Below are positions 26,408-35,790 of a stretch of 64,000 bases of DNA, piece after piece (position 1 is the stretch's first letter; each line of letters begins with the position of its first letter). The notes beneath the pieces were generated by a model that ran no database searches, was not told the DNA's origin, and was given only the letters and a program-made list of their open reading frames with translations. The stretch is from Bdellovibrio sp. UBA4095 (GTDB lineage: Bacteria > Bdellovibrionota > Bdellovibrionia > Bdellovibrionales > Bdellovibrionaceae). The stretch spans positions 120,056-184,055 of the forward strand of contig DFXZ01000002.1 in the NCBI GenBank assembly GCA_002381805.1, given 5' to 3'. Both the position numbers and the translations under genes were made by a program.

Positions 26408-28876
26408 TTGGAATTCCAACTCGACAAACAGCGAAGTCCTCCCTACAATACTTTGGTGCAGCAGAGCTGGAGCATCTTGATTTTACTACTATTTATGTCT
26501 GTTTTTTCAGGCATTCAGGCAGAGGCCGTCGAGCCTACCGCCAAGATTCATGGCATTTTGATCAATGCCGATGAAATGTTTCGTGATACCGAAAAAGAGC
26601 TCGTCGAACTCCAAGGCAATATTCAAATCGTTTTCCAGGGTCAACACATCAAGTCCGACCGCGCTCGGATTTCTTTGCGGGTCCGACAAATAGAACTCTA
26701 TGGAAATGTCGAGGTCATGGATGCAAAGAACACGATCGTCGGTGATCGTGTATTTTTGGACTACGACAACAATACAGGCCTTATCTACAACGGATATGTT
26801 CAGTCGGGATCGGTGTTATTTTCCGGCGATCTGCTACAAAAAACCGGCGACTCAGAATTCATCGTCAGCTCAGCAGATTACACGACCTGCACCAATTGCC
26901 CTGCAACTTGGAGCTTCACGGGCTCTACCGTCCGCGCCGAGCTTGGTGGCTACGCTTATATCAAAAATGCCATTCTGCGAATCGCCGATGTTCCCGTATT
27001 CTGGTTGCCGTATTTGATCGTACCGCTTAAAAGCGACAGACAATCTGGACTTCTGACTCCCAACTTTGAAGTTTCCAATGAGGGTGGATTCACGGTGGCG
27101 CAACCCTATTTCTGGGCGATTTCCCGAAGCAGTGATGCCACGATCACAGCTAAGAACTACGAGCGCAGAGGCATGAAAGGCCTTCTTGAATACCGCTACA
27201 TGCTTGATGAAAACAGTTATGGTATTTTCAATGGAGCCAGCATTTTTGACAGATCTTTTTCTCAAGATGACCGTTTAAATACCTTTAGACCACCCAACGA
27301 AAAAGATACCACAATTGATCGCTGGTTCGTGAAATACAATCACTACTTTGAAATGCCCAATGACTATACTCATCGGGCACAAATCAATTTAGCCAGCGAC
27401 TTGCAATACCCCAAGGATTTTCCCCTCGAAACGATGAATCATGGCGACTCGGCTATGGAAAATCGCGTTTCTTTCACGAAGAACACCAAGGATCAACATT
27501 ACAGCGTCGACTCTTCTTACTGGGTCAACTTACTTCATGCCAATCCGCTATCGGGCAACAACGATGCCGTTCATCGTCTTCCTGAGCTCCGTTTCGCCCA
27601 AACTCAGCAAAACATCGGCAACACCAATTTTCTTTATTCACTAGATCTGGATTACGTAAACTTTGCCCGATCAGGAAATTCCTATGACGACATGACGGTC
27701 ATATCCGGGTCTAATATTAAAATTATTAAAAACACCTGCCTTAACGATCCTAAATGGGAAGACAATCCTATCTGCAAAAGGGTTTTTGACGGCACTTATG
27801 ATCCAGATATTGATCTTATCAGAACGGGCCAGCGACTTGATTTTCAGCCGACTCTTTACTACCCGATCAAAATGGGTGACGGCTTCGATGTTCTGCCAAA
27901 ACTAGGTTACCGAGAAACTCATTATAATTTTAATGTCGGCGACGACCAAAACTATGTTCGCCGCTATCTGCGCACAGAACTGAGCGGCCGACTTAACTTC
28001 AGCCGTATTTACGGCGATATTGTGAACTCCAAAGCCACGCGATATAAACACGAAATCGTTCCCGAGGTCACCTACACCCACATCCCGTGGATTGAACAAA
28101 AGAATCACCCTTTCTTTGGCACAGGTAGAATCGATGAAGCACCTTACTCTTCACGCGATGGAATCTCCGATGCCGACATCAACAGTGCTTTTGGACTTCA
28201 GTTTGACTATAGCGATCGCATCTATGACCGGAATCTGGTCACATTCGCAGTGACCAATAAAATTACGGAAAAAAGATGGATTGGAGATCGTCCCGAGTAT
28301 CGCCAGATAGCGACACTTAAACTGGCTCAATCTTATGATGCGACTCAAGAGACCAAGACCGGCCCAGAAGCGGAACCTTACTCCGATATCTCTGCAAGCT
28401 TGGATGTGCGTCTTGATCACTTTCAAACCTACTCGGTTTTCAACTACTTCCCTTACCAAAATGTGACGAACACCTCTTCGCGGATTCGCATGAATAACGA
28501 TCAAGGTCAGTTCTTCCAGGTACAAGTAACTCGGCGATACATTATCACCCCTGGACAAAAAGTGGATGTAGATGCACGTACCGAAGACTACACTTTTTAT
28601 GCAGGCTTTACTTCACACTACATCAATCTGATGGGACGCTTTGTCTACGATGCCAACTGGGCCAACCAAGCACGAGGCGACGCTTGGTCAGATCGAATTA
28701 AGTCTTGGGCCTATATCGCACAATTAAAGCCTCCAGGAGATTGCTGGGGCATCACATTCATTCACGACCAAATCACGGGTGGTGACACCAACTTCAAAAT
28801 CTCTTTCGAATTTAATTTCGACGGCCAGCCGAAATCGCCATTATCGCCGGATATTCTAGACACTTTTGGTTTTTAG
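26408..28876 (+). CDS. lptD: LPS-assembly protein LptD
   Basis: Outer-membrane barrel that, with LptE, inserts lipopolysaccharide. The N-terminal OstA/LptA-like domain has ELYGNVEVMDAKNTIVGDRV; the Cys-bearing motif YTTCTNCPATWSF is followed by the beta-barrel with aromatic-rich strands up to FKISFEFNF. The frame is open from 26243 with no ATG that suits a signal peptide. I use the TTG at 26408 (AGGA just upstream), which gives Lys/Arg before the hydrophobic core SILILLLFMSVFSGIQAEA; GTG at 26456 is another option but lacks a charged n-region. Confidence 0.9.
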   Translation: MEFQLDKQRSPPYNTLVQQSWSILILLLFMSVFSGIQAEAVEPTAKIHGILINADEMFRDTEKELVELQGNIQIVFQGQHIKSDRARISLRVRQIELYGNVEVMDAKNTIVGDRVFLDYDNNTGLIYNGYVQSGSVLFSGDLLQKTGDSEFIVSSADYTTCTNCPATWSFTGSTVRAELGGYAYIKNAILRIADVPVFWLPYLIVPLKSDRQSGLLTPNFEVSNEGGFTVAQPYFWAISRSSDATITAKNYERRGMKGLLEYRYMLDENSYGIFNGASIFDRSFSQDDRLNTFRPPNEKDTTIDRWFVKYNHYFEMPNDYTHRAQINLASDLQYPKDFPLETMNHGDSAMENRVSFTKNTKDQHYSVDSSYWVNLLHANPLSGNNDAVHRLPELRFAQTQQNIGNTNFLYSLDLDYVNFARSGNSYDDMTVISGSNIKIIKNTCLNDPKWEDNPICKRVFDGTYDPDIDLIRTGQRLDFQPTLYYPIKMGDGFDVLPKLGYRETHYNFNVGDDQNYVRRYLRTELSGRLNFSRIYGDIVNSKATRYKHEIVPEVTYTHIPWIEQKNHPFFGTGRIDEAPYSSRDGISDADINSAFGLQFDYSDRIYDRNLVTFAVTNKITEKRWIGDRPEYRQIATLKLAQSYDATQETKTGPEAEPYSDISASLDVRLDHFQTYSVFNYFPYQNVTNTSSRIRMNNDQGQFFQVQVTRRYIITPGQKVDVDARTEDYTFYAGFTSHYINLMGRFVYDANWANQARGDAWSDRIKSWAYIAQLKPPGDCWGITFIHDQITGGDTNFKISFEFNFDGQPKSPLSPDILDTFGF

Positions 28877-28898
28877 TGCGATCGCCTGAACAGCAGAA

Positions 28899-29243
28899 CT
28901 AAAATTGCCAGAGCGTTCCGACAATTTGAAAACCGTCCACCTGACCCTGTTTAAAAGCTGGGACCAGCGCGAAATCCGGTGACTGATAGGAATTAACATC
29001 AGGTCGGTTGATTCTGTAGAGACCGTAGCCAATCCCAGCGTACAGCCCAAGAGAGGCGCCGCGGGCTACATTATTCCAGCTTTCTGACGGCTTATCTGAA
29101 AAAGCTAAACTCACGACTCCAAGCGTGGCCCCGCCCACCAAACCCACCGCACTCGTCTTTAAGAACTCTTTCAGATCTTGAGCCCAGACAGTCGAAGAGA
29201 AAAATGAAATAGCGACGAGAATAGTAAAGATGGCTTTTTTCAT
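28899..29243 (-). CDS. Small secreted hypothetical protein
   Basis: 114 residues with a signal peptide cleaved after VWA (residue 21). A glycine-rich hydrophobic segment (LVGGATLGVVSLAF) and GLYAGIGYGLYRI suggest an envelope-associated protein. No family recognised. The ribosome site is poor. It converges on lptD with a 22-bp gap, and yraN ends 31 bp upstream. Confidence 0.65.
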   Translation of the reverse strand: MKKAIFTILVAISFFSSTVWAQDLKEFLKTSAVGLVGGATLGVVSLAFSDKPSESWNNVARGASLGLYAGIGYGLYRINRPDVNSYQSPDFALVPAFKQGQVDGFQIVGTLWQF

Positions 29244-29274
29244 AACCCATTGTCACCCGAGCCCAGCTCTTCGA

Positions 29275-29733
29275 TCAACCACTGATATCCTCAATGACAG
29301 TCACAACTCCTTGTTTCGTGACAAAGGCCCAGTTCATTTCAACGGGAATTTGATACCGTTCCGCCAGAAAAAGCATGGCCCGCACCAACCGCTCCCTTTG
29401 TCTCTGGGTCACTCTGTATTCTCTGAAGGCCGACACCGATGAGGTTTTCACCTCGACCAAGACTAAATGTCCACGGGGATTTTGAAAAAGCAAATCAACT
29501 TCCGCAAATGGAGTTTTCACACGTTGTCGCAGAAACTTATACGATTTCTTTAAATAGTACTGTTTAGCTATCTCTTCTGAAGAAAGCCCACGCAAATGGG
29601 CCCAATAACTTTTATCCTTCGAGGAATTCTTTAACTCCTGAGAAGCTGCGACGATGCCACCGGCAGGGGCCGTGCAGGACGATGCTTTGCTTGTGGCCGG
29701 GCGTGGAATAGCCTTTGTGTTCTTCGAAGCCAT
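29275..29733 (-). CDS. yraN: YraN/UPF0102 family protein
   Basis: Restriction-endonuclease-like fold: [20 protein letters not shown], then [20 protein letters not shown], where E-x-D and ExK are the predicted active-site residues; cellular role unclear. The frame opens at an ATG 122 bases inside rnhB, adding 40 residues absent from typical members. A shorter form from TTG near residue 44 (LRGLSSEE) would leave almost no overlap. I keep the ATG form but regard the start as undecided. rnhB-yraN order is conserved in many bacteria. Confidence 0.8.
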   Translation of the reverse strand: MASKNTKAIPRPATSKASSCTAPAGGIVAASQELKNSSKDKSYWAHLRGLSSEEIAKQYYLKKSYKFLRQRVKTPFAEVDLLFQNPRGHLVLVEVKTSSVSAFREYRVTQRQRERLVRAMLFLAERYQIPVEMNWAFVTKQGVVTVIEDISG

Positions 29734-30256
29734 AAACTGGATACTCGATTCCCAAATCCTTCATCAAGCGATCTCGTGCAACCTTAGCAACGATGGAGGC
29801 AGCAGAAATAGGAGCCACTCGGAGATCACCCTTGATCACCGTGGTTTGCTCAAAGCCTTTAAGACCAGGAATTTTCTGATTTCCATCAACCAGAACATGG
29901 CCCTCTTTGACCTTTAACTTTGCAACTGCCCTGCGCATCGCTAGCAGCGACGCCTGAAGGATGTTCAACTCATCAATCTCTTGAACTGATGCAGTACCTA
30001 TACCGACTAGATGATTTTTAAGAATGACATCGGCGAGTTCTTCACGGCGAGCCTCGGACAATAGTTTAGAATCAGTGACTAAGTCATTGAGCTCATCAGA
30101 TTGAAGAATAACGGCAGAGGCATAGACAGGTCCTGCTAAGCATCCCCTCCCCACTTCATCAACACCGATCACCGGTCCCGGAGAGAATTCGCGCCAATCA
30201 ATCTTAGGAAGATCTGTCTCTGCTTTTCTGGCCATTTCAATGTCTACTTTCGTCAT
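29612..30256 (-). CDS. rnhB: Ribonuclease HII
   Basis: Removes RNA from RNA-DNA hybrids and misincorporated ribonucleotides. 214 residues. The active site begins at [14 protein letters not shown] (Asp33, Glu34); [11 protein letters not shown] and SIVAKVARD follow. GGCGG precedes the ATG by a few bases, and a promoter-like GTGACC-N17-TATGAT ends 12 bases before it. A terminator separates it from rplS, so it is probably transcribed separately from the ribosomal block. Confidence 0.95.
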   Translation of the reverse strand: MTKVDIEMARKAETDLPKIDWREFSPGPVIGVDEVGRGCLAGPVYASAVILQSDELNDLVTDSKLLSEARREELADVILKNHLVGIGTASVQEIDELNILQASLLAMRRAVAKLKVKEGHVLVDGNQKIPGLKGFEQTTVIKGDLRVAPISAASIVAKVARDRLMKDLGIEYPVYGFEEHKGYSTPGHKQSIVLHGPCRWHRRSFSGVKEFLEG

Positions 30257-30373
30257 TAAACCGCCAAGATCATAGAAACAGAATACGAAGAGGTCACTCT
30301 CGAATCTGTCTTATGCAGATAGTCTTTTTTAGTTTTTTTTAAAGAGAAAAGGAAGTCGAGGAATAGAAAACGT

Positions 30374-30393
30374 ATCAAATCAAATCAAATCAG
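30374..30393. repeat. Short tandem repeat, ATCAA x3 plus ATCAG
   Basis: Four consecutive five-base units in the gap between rnhB and rplS. No function evident; such a repeat could vary in copy number between strains. Confidence 0.7.
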
Positions 30394-30415
30394 AAGATTC
30401 ACAACCATACAAAAT

Positions 30416-30447
30416 AAAAAAGACCTAGAACATACTGTCCTAGGTCT
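30416..30447 (-). terminator. Rho-independent terminator of the rplS operon
   Basis: AGACCTAG/CTAGGTCT stem with an 11-base loop, followed on the minus strand by T5-6, 25 bp after the rplS stop. Confidence 0.85.
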
Positions 30448-30472
30448 CTAGAAATTAAACAGAAAAACGAAA

Positions 30473-30862
30473 TTACTCTGCAGCTGCAGCTGTTGCTTTA
30501 GTCGAACCAACAAGTTCAGATTCAATCTTAGCGGCTTTACCAGTCAATGAACGAAGGTAGTAAAGTTTCGCACGACGAACTTTACCAACATTCACAACTT
30601 CAACTTTATCAAGTGCTGGGCTTGCGAATGGGAAAGTTCTTTCAACGCCTACGCCAGCAGACATTTTACGAACTGTGAAAGCTTTTGCTGCGCCAGAACC
30701 TTGGATCTTAGTCACAAGACCTTTGTAAAGCTGGATACGCTCTTTTTCACCCTCTTTAATTTTAACGAATACGTTTACAGTATCGCCAGACTTAAAGTTT
30801 TGGATGTTTTGATTTGCAGATTTAACACTTACGCGTCTAACAAGATTTGTTTCTTTAGCCAT
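30473..30862 (-). CDS. rplS: 50S ribosomal protein L19
   Basis: 129 residues. Signatures [49 protein letters not shown] and [20 protein letters not shown] are all present. L19 sits at the subunit interface near the 30S contact. The final dozen residues are alanine-rich. Last gene of the ffh-rplS block, followed by a strong terminator. Confidence 0.97.
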   Translation of the reverse strand: MAKETNLVRRVSVKSANQNIQNFKSGDTVNVFVKIKEGEKERIQLYKGLVTKIQGSGAAKAFTVRKMSAGVGVERTFPFASPALDKVEVVNVGKVRRAKLYYLRSLTGKAAKIESELVGSTKATAAAAE

Positions 30863-30909
30863 TGCTTAGTCCTTATAGCAGTCAAATTTCTCAAAAGTAA
30901 AACAAGGGT

Positions 30910-31488
30910 CTACCATGGACCCATAACGCGGTCAAGACAGATACTTACAGCAGATCTCACAGAAAGATGGCGATAATCGTTGGGTGGAGCCCCGCGGATT
31001 CCTTCCAATACTCCCGAACAAGAACTTAATAACTCCTCTGTCATGCCGAAGCCTGTACCAAATAACATAAAGACCGGTCGCTTGGCCACATGCATTTCCT
31101 GACGCAACTCAGAAAACGTATATTTTTTAAGGGTTTCGCTCGACCGAGCCGCCGTAGCAATGACCAGCCCCTCGGGATGGTTCCAGTCAGTAAGAGCCTT
31201 CTCCACGCTTTCAGCCGTTTCCACAGCCCCGAGAGCTGTCTTTCGCATAGGGTTGAACTTCGCACCTTGACCAGTTCTCCAGTGATCCAGCACGCGCTCT
31301 ACGAACATAAGCTGCTCTTTCATGGGATGGATGATGTAATATTTTTCCACTCCATACACCTGGGCAGCTCGAGCAATATCATGAATATCAAAATTTGTGA
31401 CATTGGTGGCGACTGTTTTTTGCAGACGATCCTTAACCGGATAATGAACTAAACCGATCGACAGCTTTGGAACGTAAATCTCATTCAT
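30910..31488 (-). CDS. SPOUT-type RNA methyltransferase (Methyltrn_RNA_4 family)
   Basis: 192 residues. The N-terminal half ([20 protein letters not shown] then [20 protein letters not shown]) and the knot region ([20 protein letters not shown] and [15 protein letters not shown]) match the predicted SAM-dependent RNA methyltransferase family that includes TM0844. The RNA target is not known. AGAGGAAG precedes the ATG, and the gene overlaps the trmD end by eight bases. It sits between trmD and rplS, which are usually adjacent. Confidence 0.8.
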   Translation of the reverse strand: MNEIYVPKLSIGLVHYPVKDRLQKTVATNVTNFDIHDIARAAQVYGVEKYYIIHPMKEQLMFVERVLDHWRTGQGAKFNPMRKTALGAVETAESVEKALTDWNHPEGLVIATAARSSETLKKYTFSELRQEMHVAKRPVFMLFGTGFGMTEELLSSCSGVLEGIRGAPPNDYRHLSVRSAVSICLDRVMGPW

Positions 31489-32308
31489 GAAAATCTTCCT
31501 CTTTCAAATCTGCTAGCCCCAGAGATTCTCGGTCCCGAGAGGAGAGGCTGCTCCAAAAACTTTTCAGCTCTAAAAGCGGACTCTGCTTATTTTTTCTTTT
31601 GCTGTCTTGTATCCTTATTTTCTCTTCTTTAAGAAATACTTTAAAGAGGTCTGGGCGTTTTTTAAGGGTCACCAGGGCCGAGACACTCTTTTTCCAATCC
31701 CCAATGAGCTGATGATGGCCGCTTAAAAGAACTTCAGGAACTTGCTGACCTAAATAGTCGCGCGGCCTTGTAAAGTTAGGATGTTCAAGAAGCCCCTGTG
31801 AGAAGCTATCTTGCTCTGCAGACTCACTATGACCCAAAACACCAGGAATAAATCGCGCCAGAGCGTCGATGGTCACGAGGGCCGCAAGCTCGCCACCCGA
31901 CAAAACGTAATCTCCGATCGAAAGCTCTTCATCAACATAGTGATTGATAATGCGCTGATCGATGCCGCCGTATCGGCCACAGATAAACACCAGATGCTCT
32001 TCTCGAGAAAGCGCTTGAGCCTTCGTCGCCGTTAGCACGGGCCCCTGAGGCGACAGATAAATCACCTTAGAATTCTTATGTTTCACTTTAAGGATGGTTT
32101 TTTCGAGCGTTTCGGCCAGCATGATCATCCCATCGCCGCCGCCAAAAGGTCGATCATCGACAGTGCGATGCCGATCCGTCGCGAACTCGCGCGGCGTGTG
32201 GGCCGAAACCTTTAGAATGTCCCCCTTAATGGCCTGAGAAAGAACACCGTGAGAAACGGCATTCTCTATCATCTCAGGAAATAAGGTGATCACATCCAGT
32301 TGAAGCAT
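31481..32308 (-). CDS. trmD: tRNA (guanine-N1-)-methyltransferase
   Basis: Methylates G37 of tRNAs reading CNN codons, preventing +1 frameshifts. The SAM-binding trefoil knot is intact: [22 protein letters not shown], and [20 protein letters not shown]. At 275 residues it is slightly longer than E. coli TrmD, with a charged C-terminal extension. The ATG shares one base with the rimM stop (TAATG), so it is translationally coupled. Confidence 0.97.
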   Translation of the reverse strand: MLQLDVITLFPEMIENAVSHGVLSQAIKGDILKVSAHTPREFATDRHRTVDDRPFGGGDGMIMLAETLEKTILKVKHKNSKVIYLSPQGPVLTATKAQALSREEHLVFICGRYGGIDQRIINHYVDEELSIGDYVLSGGELAALVTIDALARFIPGVLGHSESAEQDSFSQGLLEHPNFTRPRDYLGQQVPEVLLSGHHQLIGDWKKSVSALVTLKKRPDLFKVFLKEEKIRIQDSKRKNKQSPLLELKSFWSSLSSRDRESLGLADLKEEDFHE

Positions 32309-32823
32309 TAAATTTTCTCGAGATCAAAGAGCCCCTCAGGCAAAGCCATCACGACAGCCTGATGTTTAAAGTCGATTTTTTTAATGAAAGCGTCGACAAA
32401 TGGCACTTCCACTTTCTTTTCTCCGGCCTGAACCACCAAAAGATCTTGGACGCCGTTGCTGGAAAATCCAACAATCTCGCCTAGAACTTCCTGTTCGGGG
32501 TTCTTTAGTTTGAAGTTCAAAATTTCAGCCAGGTATATCGTTTCACCAGGTTGAGAGACCAAAAGTTCGTCATCAACCAGGAATTCCATCTGCTCCAAAC
32601 CTTCGGCAGCTGTACGATCAGCCACTTCTTTAGCCTTAACAATAAAACCTTTTTTAAAAGGCTTTGTTCTCTCCACATTAAAAATTTGTTCTGTGTCTGA
32701 GTTCTTAGGCTTTAATGCAAAAGACTTCATTTTTTTAATCCATGAAGTATCTCCGGAAAAGACCATCACATAAAGGTCGCCTTTTAATCCGTGTGCTTCT
32801 CTGACTTTTCCTACCACTTTCAT
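32308..32823 (-). CDS. rimM: Ribosome maturation factor RimM
   Basis: Assists 30S head assembly by binding S19. 171 residues. The N-terminal RimM domain begins [16 protein letters not shown]; the C-terminal PRC-like part contains [20 protein letters not shown] and [18 protein letters not shown] precedes the ATG. A terminator-like hairpin separates it from khpA, so rimM-trmD and downstream genes may be partly uncoupled from the 5' half of the operon. Confidence 0.95.
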   Translation of the reverse strand: MKVVGKVREAHGLKGDLYVMVFSGDTSWIKKMKSFALKPKNSDTEQIFNVERTKPFKKGFIVKAKEVADRTAAEGLEQMEFLVDDELLVSQPGETIYLAEILNFKLKNPEQEVLGEIVGFSSNGVQDLLVVQAGEKKVEVPFVDAFIKKIDFKHQAVVMALPEGLFDLEKI

Positions 32824-32890
32824 AAATCACTCCGCGAGTTTTAGAATCCTGGGGTCCATTTTGCGAACTTTGTGTCCATGGACTTATATA

Positions 32891-32919
32891 AAAAAAAAGA
32901 GGTTGCCTAAACAACCCCT
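32891..32919 (-). terminator. Intra-operon terminator between khpA and rimM
   Basis: On the minus strand AGGGGTTG/CAACCTCT (one G-U pair) with a six-base loop is followed by T7-8. It lies 29 bp after the khpA stop and before rimM, and could set lower expression of rimM-trmD-rplS or work as an attenuator. Confidence 0.7.
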
Positions 32920-32947
32920 TCCTTGAGAATCAATTTTTCCAATCGCT

Positions 32948-33187
32948 TTATTCGACGATGTCCAAATGATACCGCTTATTCAGCTTAGTTCCTGCTGCAC
33001 GAATGATCGTTCTCATTGCAGCTGCGGTCTTTCCTTGCTTCCCGATAACTTTACCAAGGTCTTCTTTATCAACCTTGAGTGCAAGTAATGTAGTTTGCTG
33101 ACCAGGAATCTCATCAACTTCGACATTGTCTGGCTTATCTACTAGAGATTTTGCCATGAACTCAACGAGGTCTTTCAAGCTATCCAT
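32948..33187 (-). CDS. khpA: KH-domain RNA-binding protein KhpA
   Basis: 79 residues, a single type II KH domain with the GKVIGKQGKTAAAMRTI loop (GxxG = GKQG). KhpA/YlqC proteins pair with KhpB/EloR and bind RNA globally in other bacteria. Position between rpsP and rimM is the conserved one. GGGGG precedes the ATG. Confidence 0.93.
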   Translation of the reverse strand: MDSLKDLVEFMAKSLVDKPDNVEVDEIPGQQTTLLALKVDKEDLGKVIGKQGKTAAAMRTIIRAAGTKLNKRYHLDIVE

Positions 33188-33248
33188 AATACCCCCACAG
33201 ATAGTTCTATATCCGATATTTTATCAAATTCGGATTAGATTCCAACCA

Positions 33249-33497
33249 CTATTTAGCTTGAGCTAACTTAATAACGTGCTTAACGCGATCAGAAGGCTGC
33301 GCGCCTTTTTTGATCCACTCTTCAACTTTAGCAAGATCAAGTTCAATCTTTTTGTCGTTACCTCTTGGAGTTGGAATATAAGTCCCAAGGATATCAAGGA
33401 ATTTTCCGGTAACGTAGCGACGAGAATCCGCAACAGTGATGCGGTATTTAGGTTCGTGCTTAGCACCCATACGAGCCAAACGAATTACAACTGCCAT
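33249..33497 (-). CDS. rpsP: 30S ribosomal protein S16
   Basis: 82 residues. VIRLARMGAKHEPKYRITVADSRR-type N-terminus (shown here as VIRLARMGAKHEPKYRI), then GKFLDILGTY and KIELDLAKVEEWIKKGAQPS are diagnostic. AGAGG precedes the ATG. It follows ffh by 69 bp and precedes khpA by 61 bp in the classic order. Confidence 0.97.
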   Translation of the reverse strand: MAVVIRLARMGAKHEPKYRITVADSRRYVTGKFLDILGTYIPTPRGNDKKIELDLAKVEEWIKKGAQPSDRVKHVIKLAQAK

Positions 33498-33566
33498 GTA
33501 TAAACCTCTTGTTTCAAATACAGTAAGTCCAAGTGTGTACTGTGTTAAAGTTAAAATATCAAGCTT

Positions 33567-34898
33567 TTAAAATGGAAACTTCATTCCCCCGCGACCCATT
33601 CCCATCTTCATAAGACCGCCCATCATCTTCTTCGCGTCCTCAAACTGCTTTACCAGCTTATTAACGTCCTGAACCTGAGTGCCGCTCCCTTTTGCAATTC
33701 GTTGCCGACGCGAAGCGTTTAAAACCTTATGATCCTGTCTTTCTTGAATCGTCATGGAGCGAATGATTGCTTCAATCTTTTTAATTTCATCATCCGGAGG
33801 AGTCATCTTTTTCATCTGCTTAGACATCTCTCCCATACCCGGTAAAAATTTCATAATACTCTCGAATCCACCCAACTTTTTAAGCTGCTGAATCTGCGTT
33901 AGGAAATCTTCCAGCGTGAATTCATTCTTCATCATCTTTTTGGCTGACTCACGCGCCGACTTTTCGTCAATCACCTCTTGAGCTTTTTCAACCAAGGAAA
34001 GGACGTCTCCCATATCAAGGATTCGGCCCGCCAGACGATCTGGATGGAAGACTTCTAGCGCCGAAACTTTTTCACCGACGCCGAGGAACTTTATCGGGAT
34101 GCCTGTCACTTCACGAATCGACAGAGCCGCACCACCGCGAGCATCCCCGTCCACTTTAGTTAAAACCAGTCCCGTCAAACCCAGAGTTTTATGGAAGCCT
34201 TCCGCTACATTTACCGACTGCTGCCCTAGCATCGCATCCGCAACCAAAAGAATCTCTTGGGGGGTCCAGATATTTTTAAGTCGTCCCAGTTCAGACATCA
34301 ACTCATCATCGATCTGCAAGCGACCGGCAGTATCCACGATCACGACATCAATGATGTTATCGCGCGCCCATTGTTTTGCTTTTTCAAGAATTTCTTCGGG
34401 CTTCATACCCACTTGAGTAGGGAAAGTAGGAATATTGTTCTGCTTTCCTAAAGTCTGAAGCTGATCAATCGCCGCTGGGCGATAGATATCAGCGGGAACC
34501 AGACCCGGCTTTTTTCCAAGTTTTTGACGAATATACAGAGACAATTTTGCAGCTGATGTTGTCTTACCCGCACCTTGAAGACCAACCAAAAACAAGACAC
34601 TGGGATTTTCACGAACATTGATATCGACGGCTCCTCCGCCAAGGACATTTACAAGTTCATCGTGAACAATTTTAACAAACTGTTGACCAGGATTGACGTT
34701 GCTTAAAACCTCTTGTCCAAGAGCTTTTTCCTTCACCTTATCGATGAAAGTTTTAACGACCTTAAAATTAACGTCTGCTTCGAGCAGGCTTAAACGAATT
34801 TCTTTGATCGCGTCTTCAATATTCGATTCAGAGATCTTATTTTGACCTCGAACCTTTTTGATACTCGTCATGATCCTATCAGATAAATTTTCGAACAT
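33567..34898 (-). CDS. ffh: Signal recognition particle protein Ffh
   Basis: GTPase that binds 4.5S RNA and delivers nascent membrane proteins to FtsY. 443 residues: NG domain with P-loop GLQGAGKTTSAAKL, DTAGRLQIDDELM and TKVDGDARGGAALS; M domain with a Met-rich C-terminus (MMGGLMKMGMGRGGM). AGGAG precedes the ATG. First gene of the block; a candidate promoter lies just upstream. Confidence 0.98.
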   Translation of the reverse strand: MFENLSDRIMTSIKKVRGQNKISESNIEDAIKEIRLSLLEADVNFKVVKTFIDKVKEKALGQEVLSNVNPGQQFVKIVHDELVNVLGGGAVDINVRENPSVLFLVGLQGAGKTTSAAKLSLYIRQKLGKKPGLVPADIYRPAAIDQLQTLGKQNNIPTFPTQVGMKPEEILEKAKQWARDNIIDVVIVDTAGRLQIDDELMSELGRLKNIWTPQEILLVADAMLGQQSVNVAEGFHKTLGLTGLVLTKVDGDARGGAALSIREVTGIPIKFLGVGEKVSALEVFHPDRLAGRILDMGDVLSLVEKAQEVIDEKSARESAKKMMKNEFTLEDFLTQIQQLKKLGGFESIMKFLPGMGEMSKQMKKMTPPDDEIKKIEAIIRSMTIQERQDHKVLNASRRQRIAKGSGTQVQDVNKLVKQFEDAKKMMGGLMKMGMGRGGMKFPF

Positions 34899-34918
34899 AG
34901 CGAACTCCTAAAGAAATC

Positions 34919-34947
34919 TGTTTAACCTATCCGAGACGAATTGACAA
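34919..34947 (-). promoter_or_regulatory. Candidate promoter of the ffh operon
   Basis: Minus-strand TTGTCA (34942-34947), 17-bp spacer, TAAACA (34919-34924), about 20 bp before the ffh ATG. The -10 matches three of six bases. Confidence 0.35.
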
Positions 34948-35016
34948 AGAAGGTAAAAAACTAAAACCACGTTACAGTCGCAAAACAGTTAATGATGCGT
35001 TGCATTCGCGAATCAG

Positions 35017-35790
35017 CTACCAGCGTTGGAAGGATCCTCTTTTTAAACTCCATCTGGCCAGTCCATAAAAGACCATAAAACCTAACAACGAAATCACAGC
35101 GGCTGTCCAAGGGTTGACATCGCTCACGCCTAGCACCCCGTAGCGAAGTCCGTTAATCAGATAAAGCAAGGGGTTCGCTTTGGAAATCATTTGCCAGAAA
35201 GGATGCAAATGTTCGATCGAAAGGAACACTCCTCCTAGATACGTTAGAGGCAAAAGAATGAATGCTGAAAAGGCCGATAGCTGATCAAACGTGGTGGCCC
35301 AAAAGGCAATACTAATCCCTAACATTCCAAATGTGAGTCCTGAAACAATCACAAAGAAAAGTGTGGCCACAGGATGGACAATCGGAAGCCATTCACCTTG
35401 CTGGAATACCATGAAAGCTGCACCGACCAGATAAGTGATAACCCCCACAATAGTCCCGCGAACCAACGACCCCAAACTCATCGCCCAGATAATTTCATGA
35501 TCTGTCACTGGCGCTACTCGCAAGTCTTCCAGATCACCCGAGAATTTAGACGAGACAATTGATGAGGAAGAGTTCTGAAAGGAATTGTTAATCAAGCCCA
35601 TCATCATCAAGCCGGGAATCAAGAATGAAATGTACGACACTCCACGATGATCTTGCATCTGTTCGCCCAGAGAGACACCGAAAATTAACAGATACAAAAA
35701 CGACGAGATCAAAGGAGTCACGACAGTTTGCACAAGTACTTTGGAAAATCGCGAAATCTCGCGATGAAAAATCGTAACAAACCCGGTCAC
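35017..35790 (-). CDS. ABC-2 type transporter permease
   Basis: 257 residues with six predicted membrane helices, the ABC-2 arrangement (LIPGLMMMGLINNSFQNSSS between helices 2 and 3; FSAFILLPLTYLGGVFLSIE with the family's LTYLGG motif). Start overlaps the ATPase stop by four bases. Together they form a half-size exporter, close to NodIJ/DrrAB-type drug or polysaccharide exporters; substrate unknown. Confidence 0.88.
   Translation of the reverse strand: MTGFVTIFHREISRFSKVLVQTVVTPLISSFLYLLIFGVSLGEQMQDHRGVSYISFLIPGLMMMGLINNSFQNSSSSIVSSKFSGDLEDLRVAPVTDHEIIWAMSLGSLVRGTIVGVITYLVGAAFMVFQQGEWLPIVHPVATLFFVIVSGLTFGMLGISIAFWATTFDQLSAFSAFILLPLTYLGGVFLSIEHLHPFWQMISKANPLLYLINGLRYGVLGVSDVNPWTAAVISLLGFMVFYGLARWSLKRGSFQRW

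Noticed and set aside
29200..29290. TTGATC-N17-TGACAA-N6-ATG before the gene at 29243, resembling the leaderless geometry
   Set aside because: The -10 matches only two consensus bases; not counted with the leaderless set.
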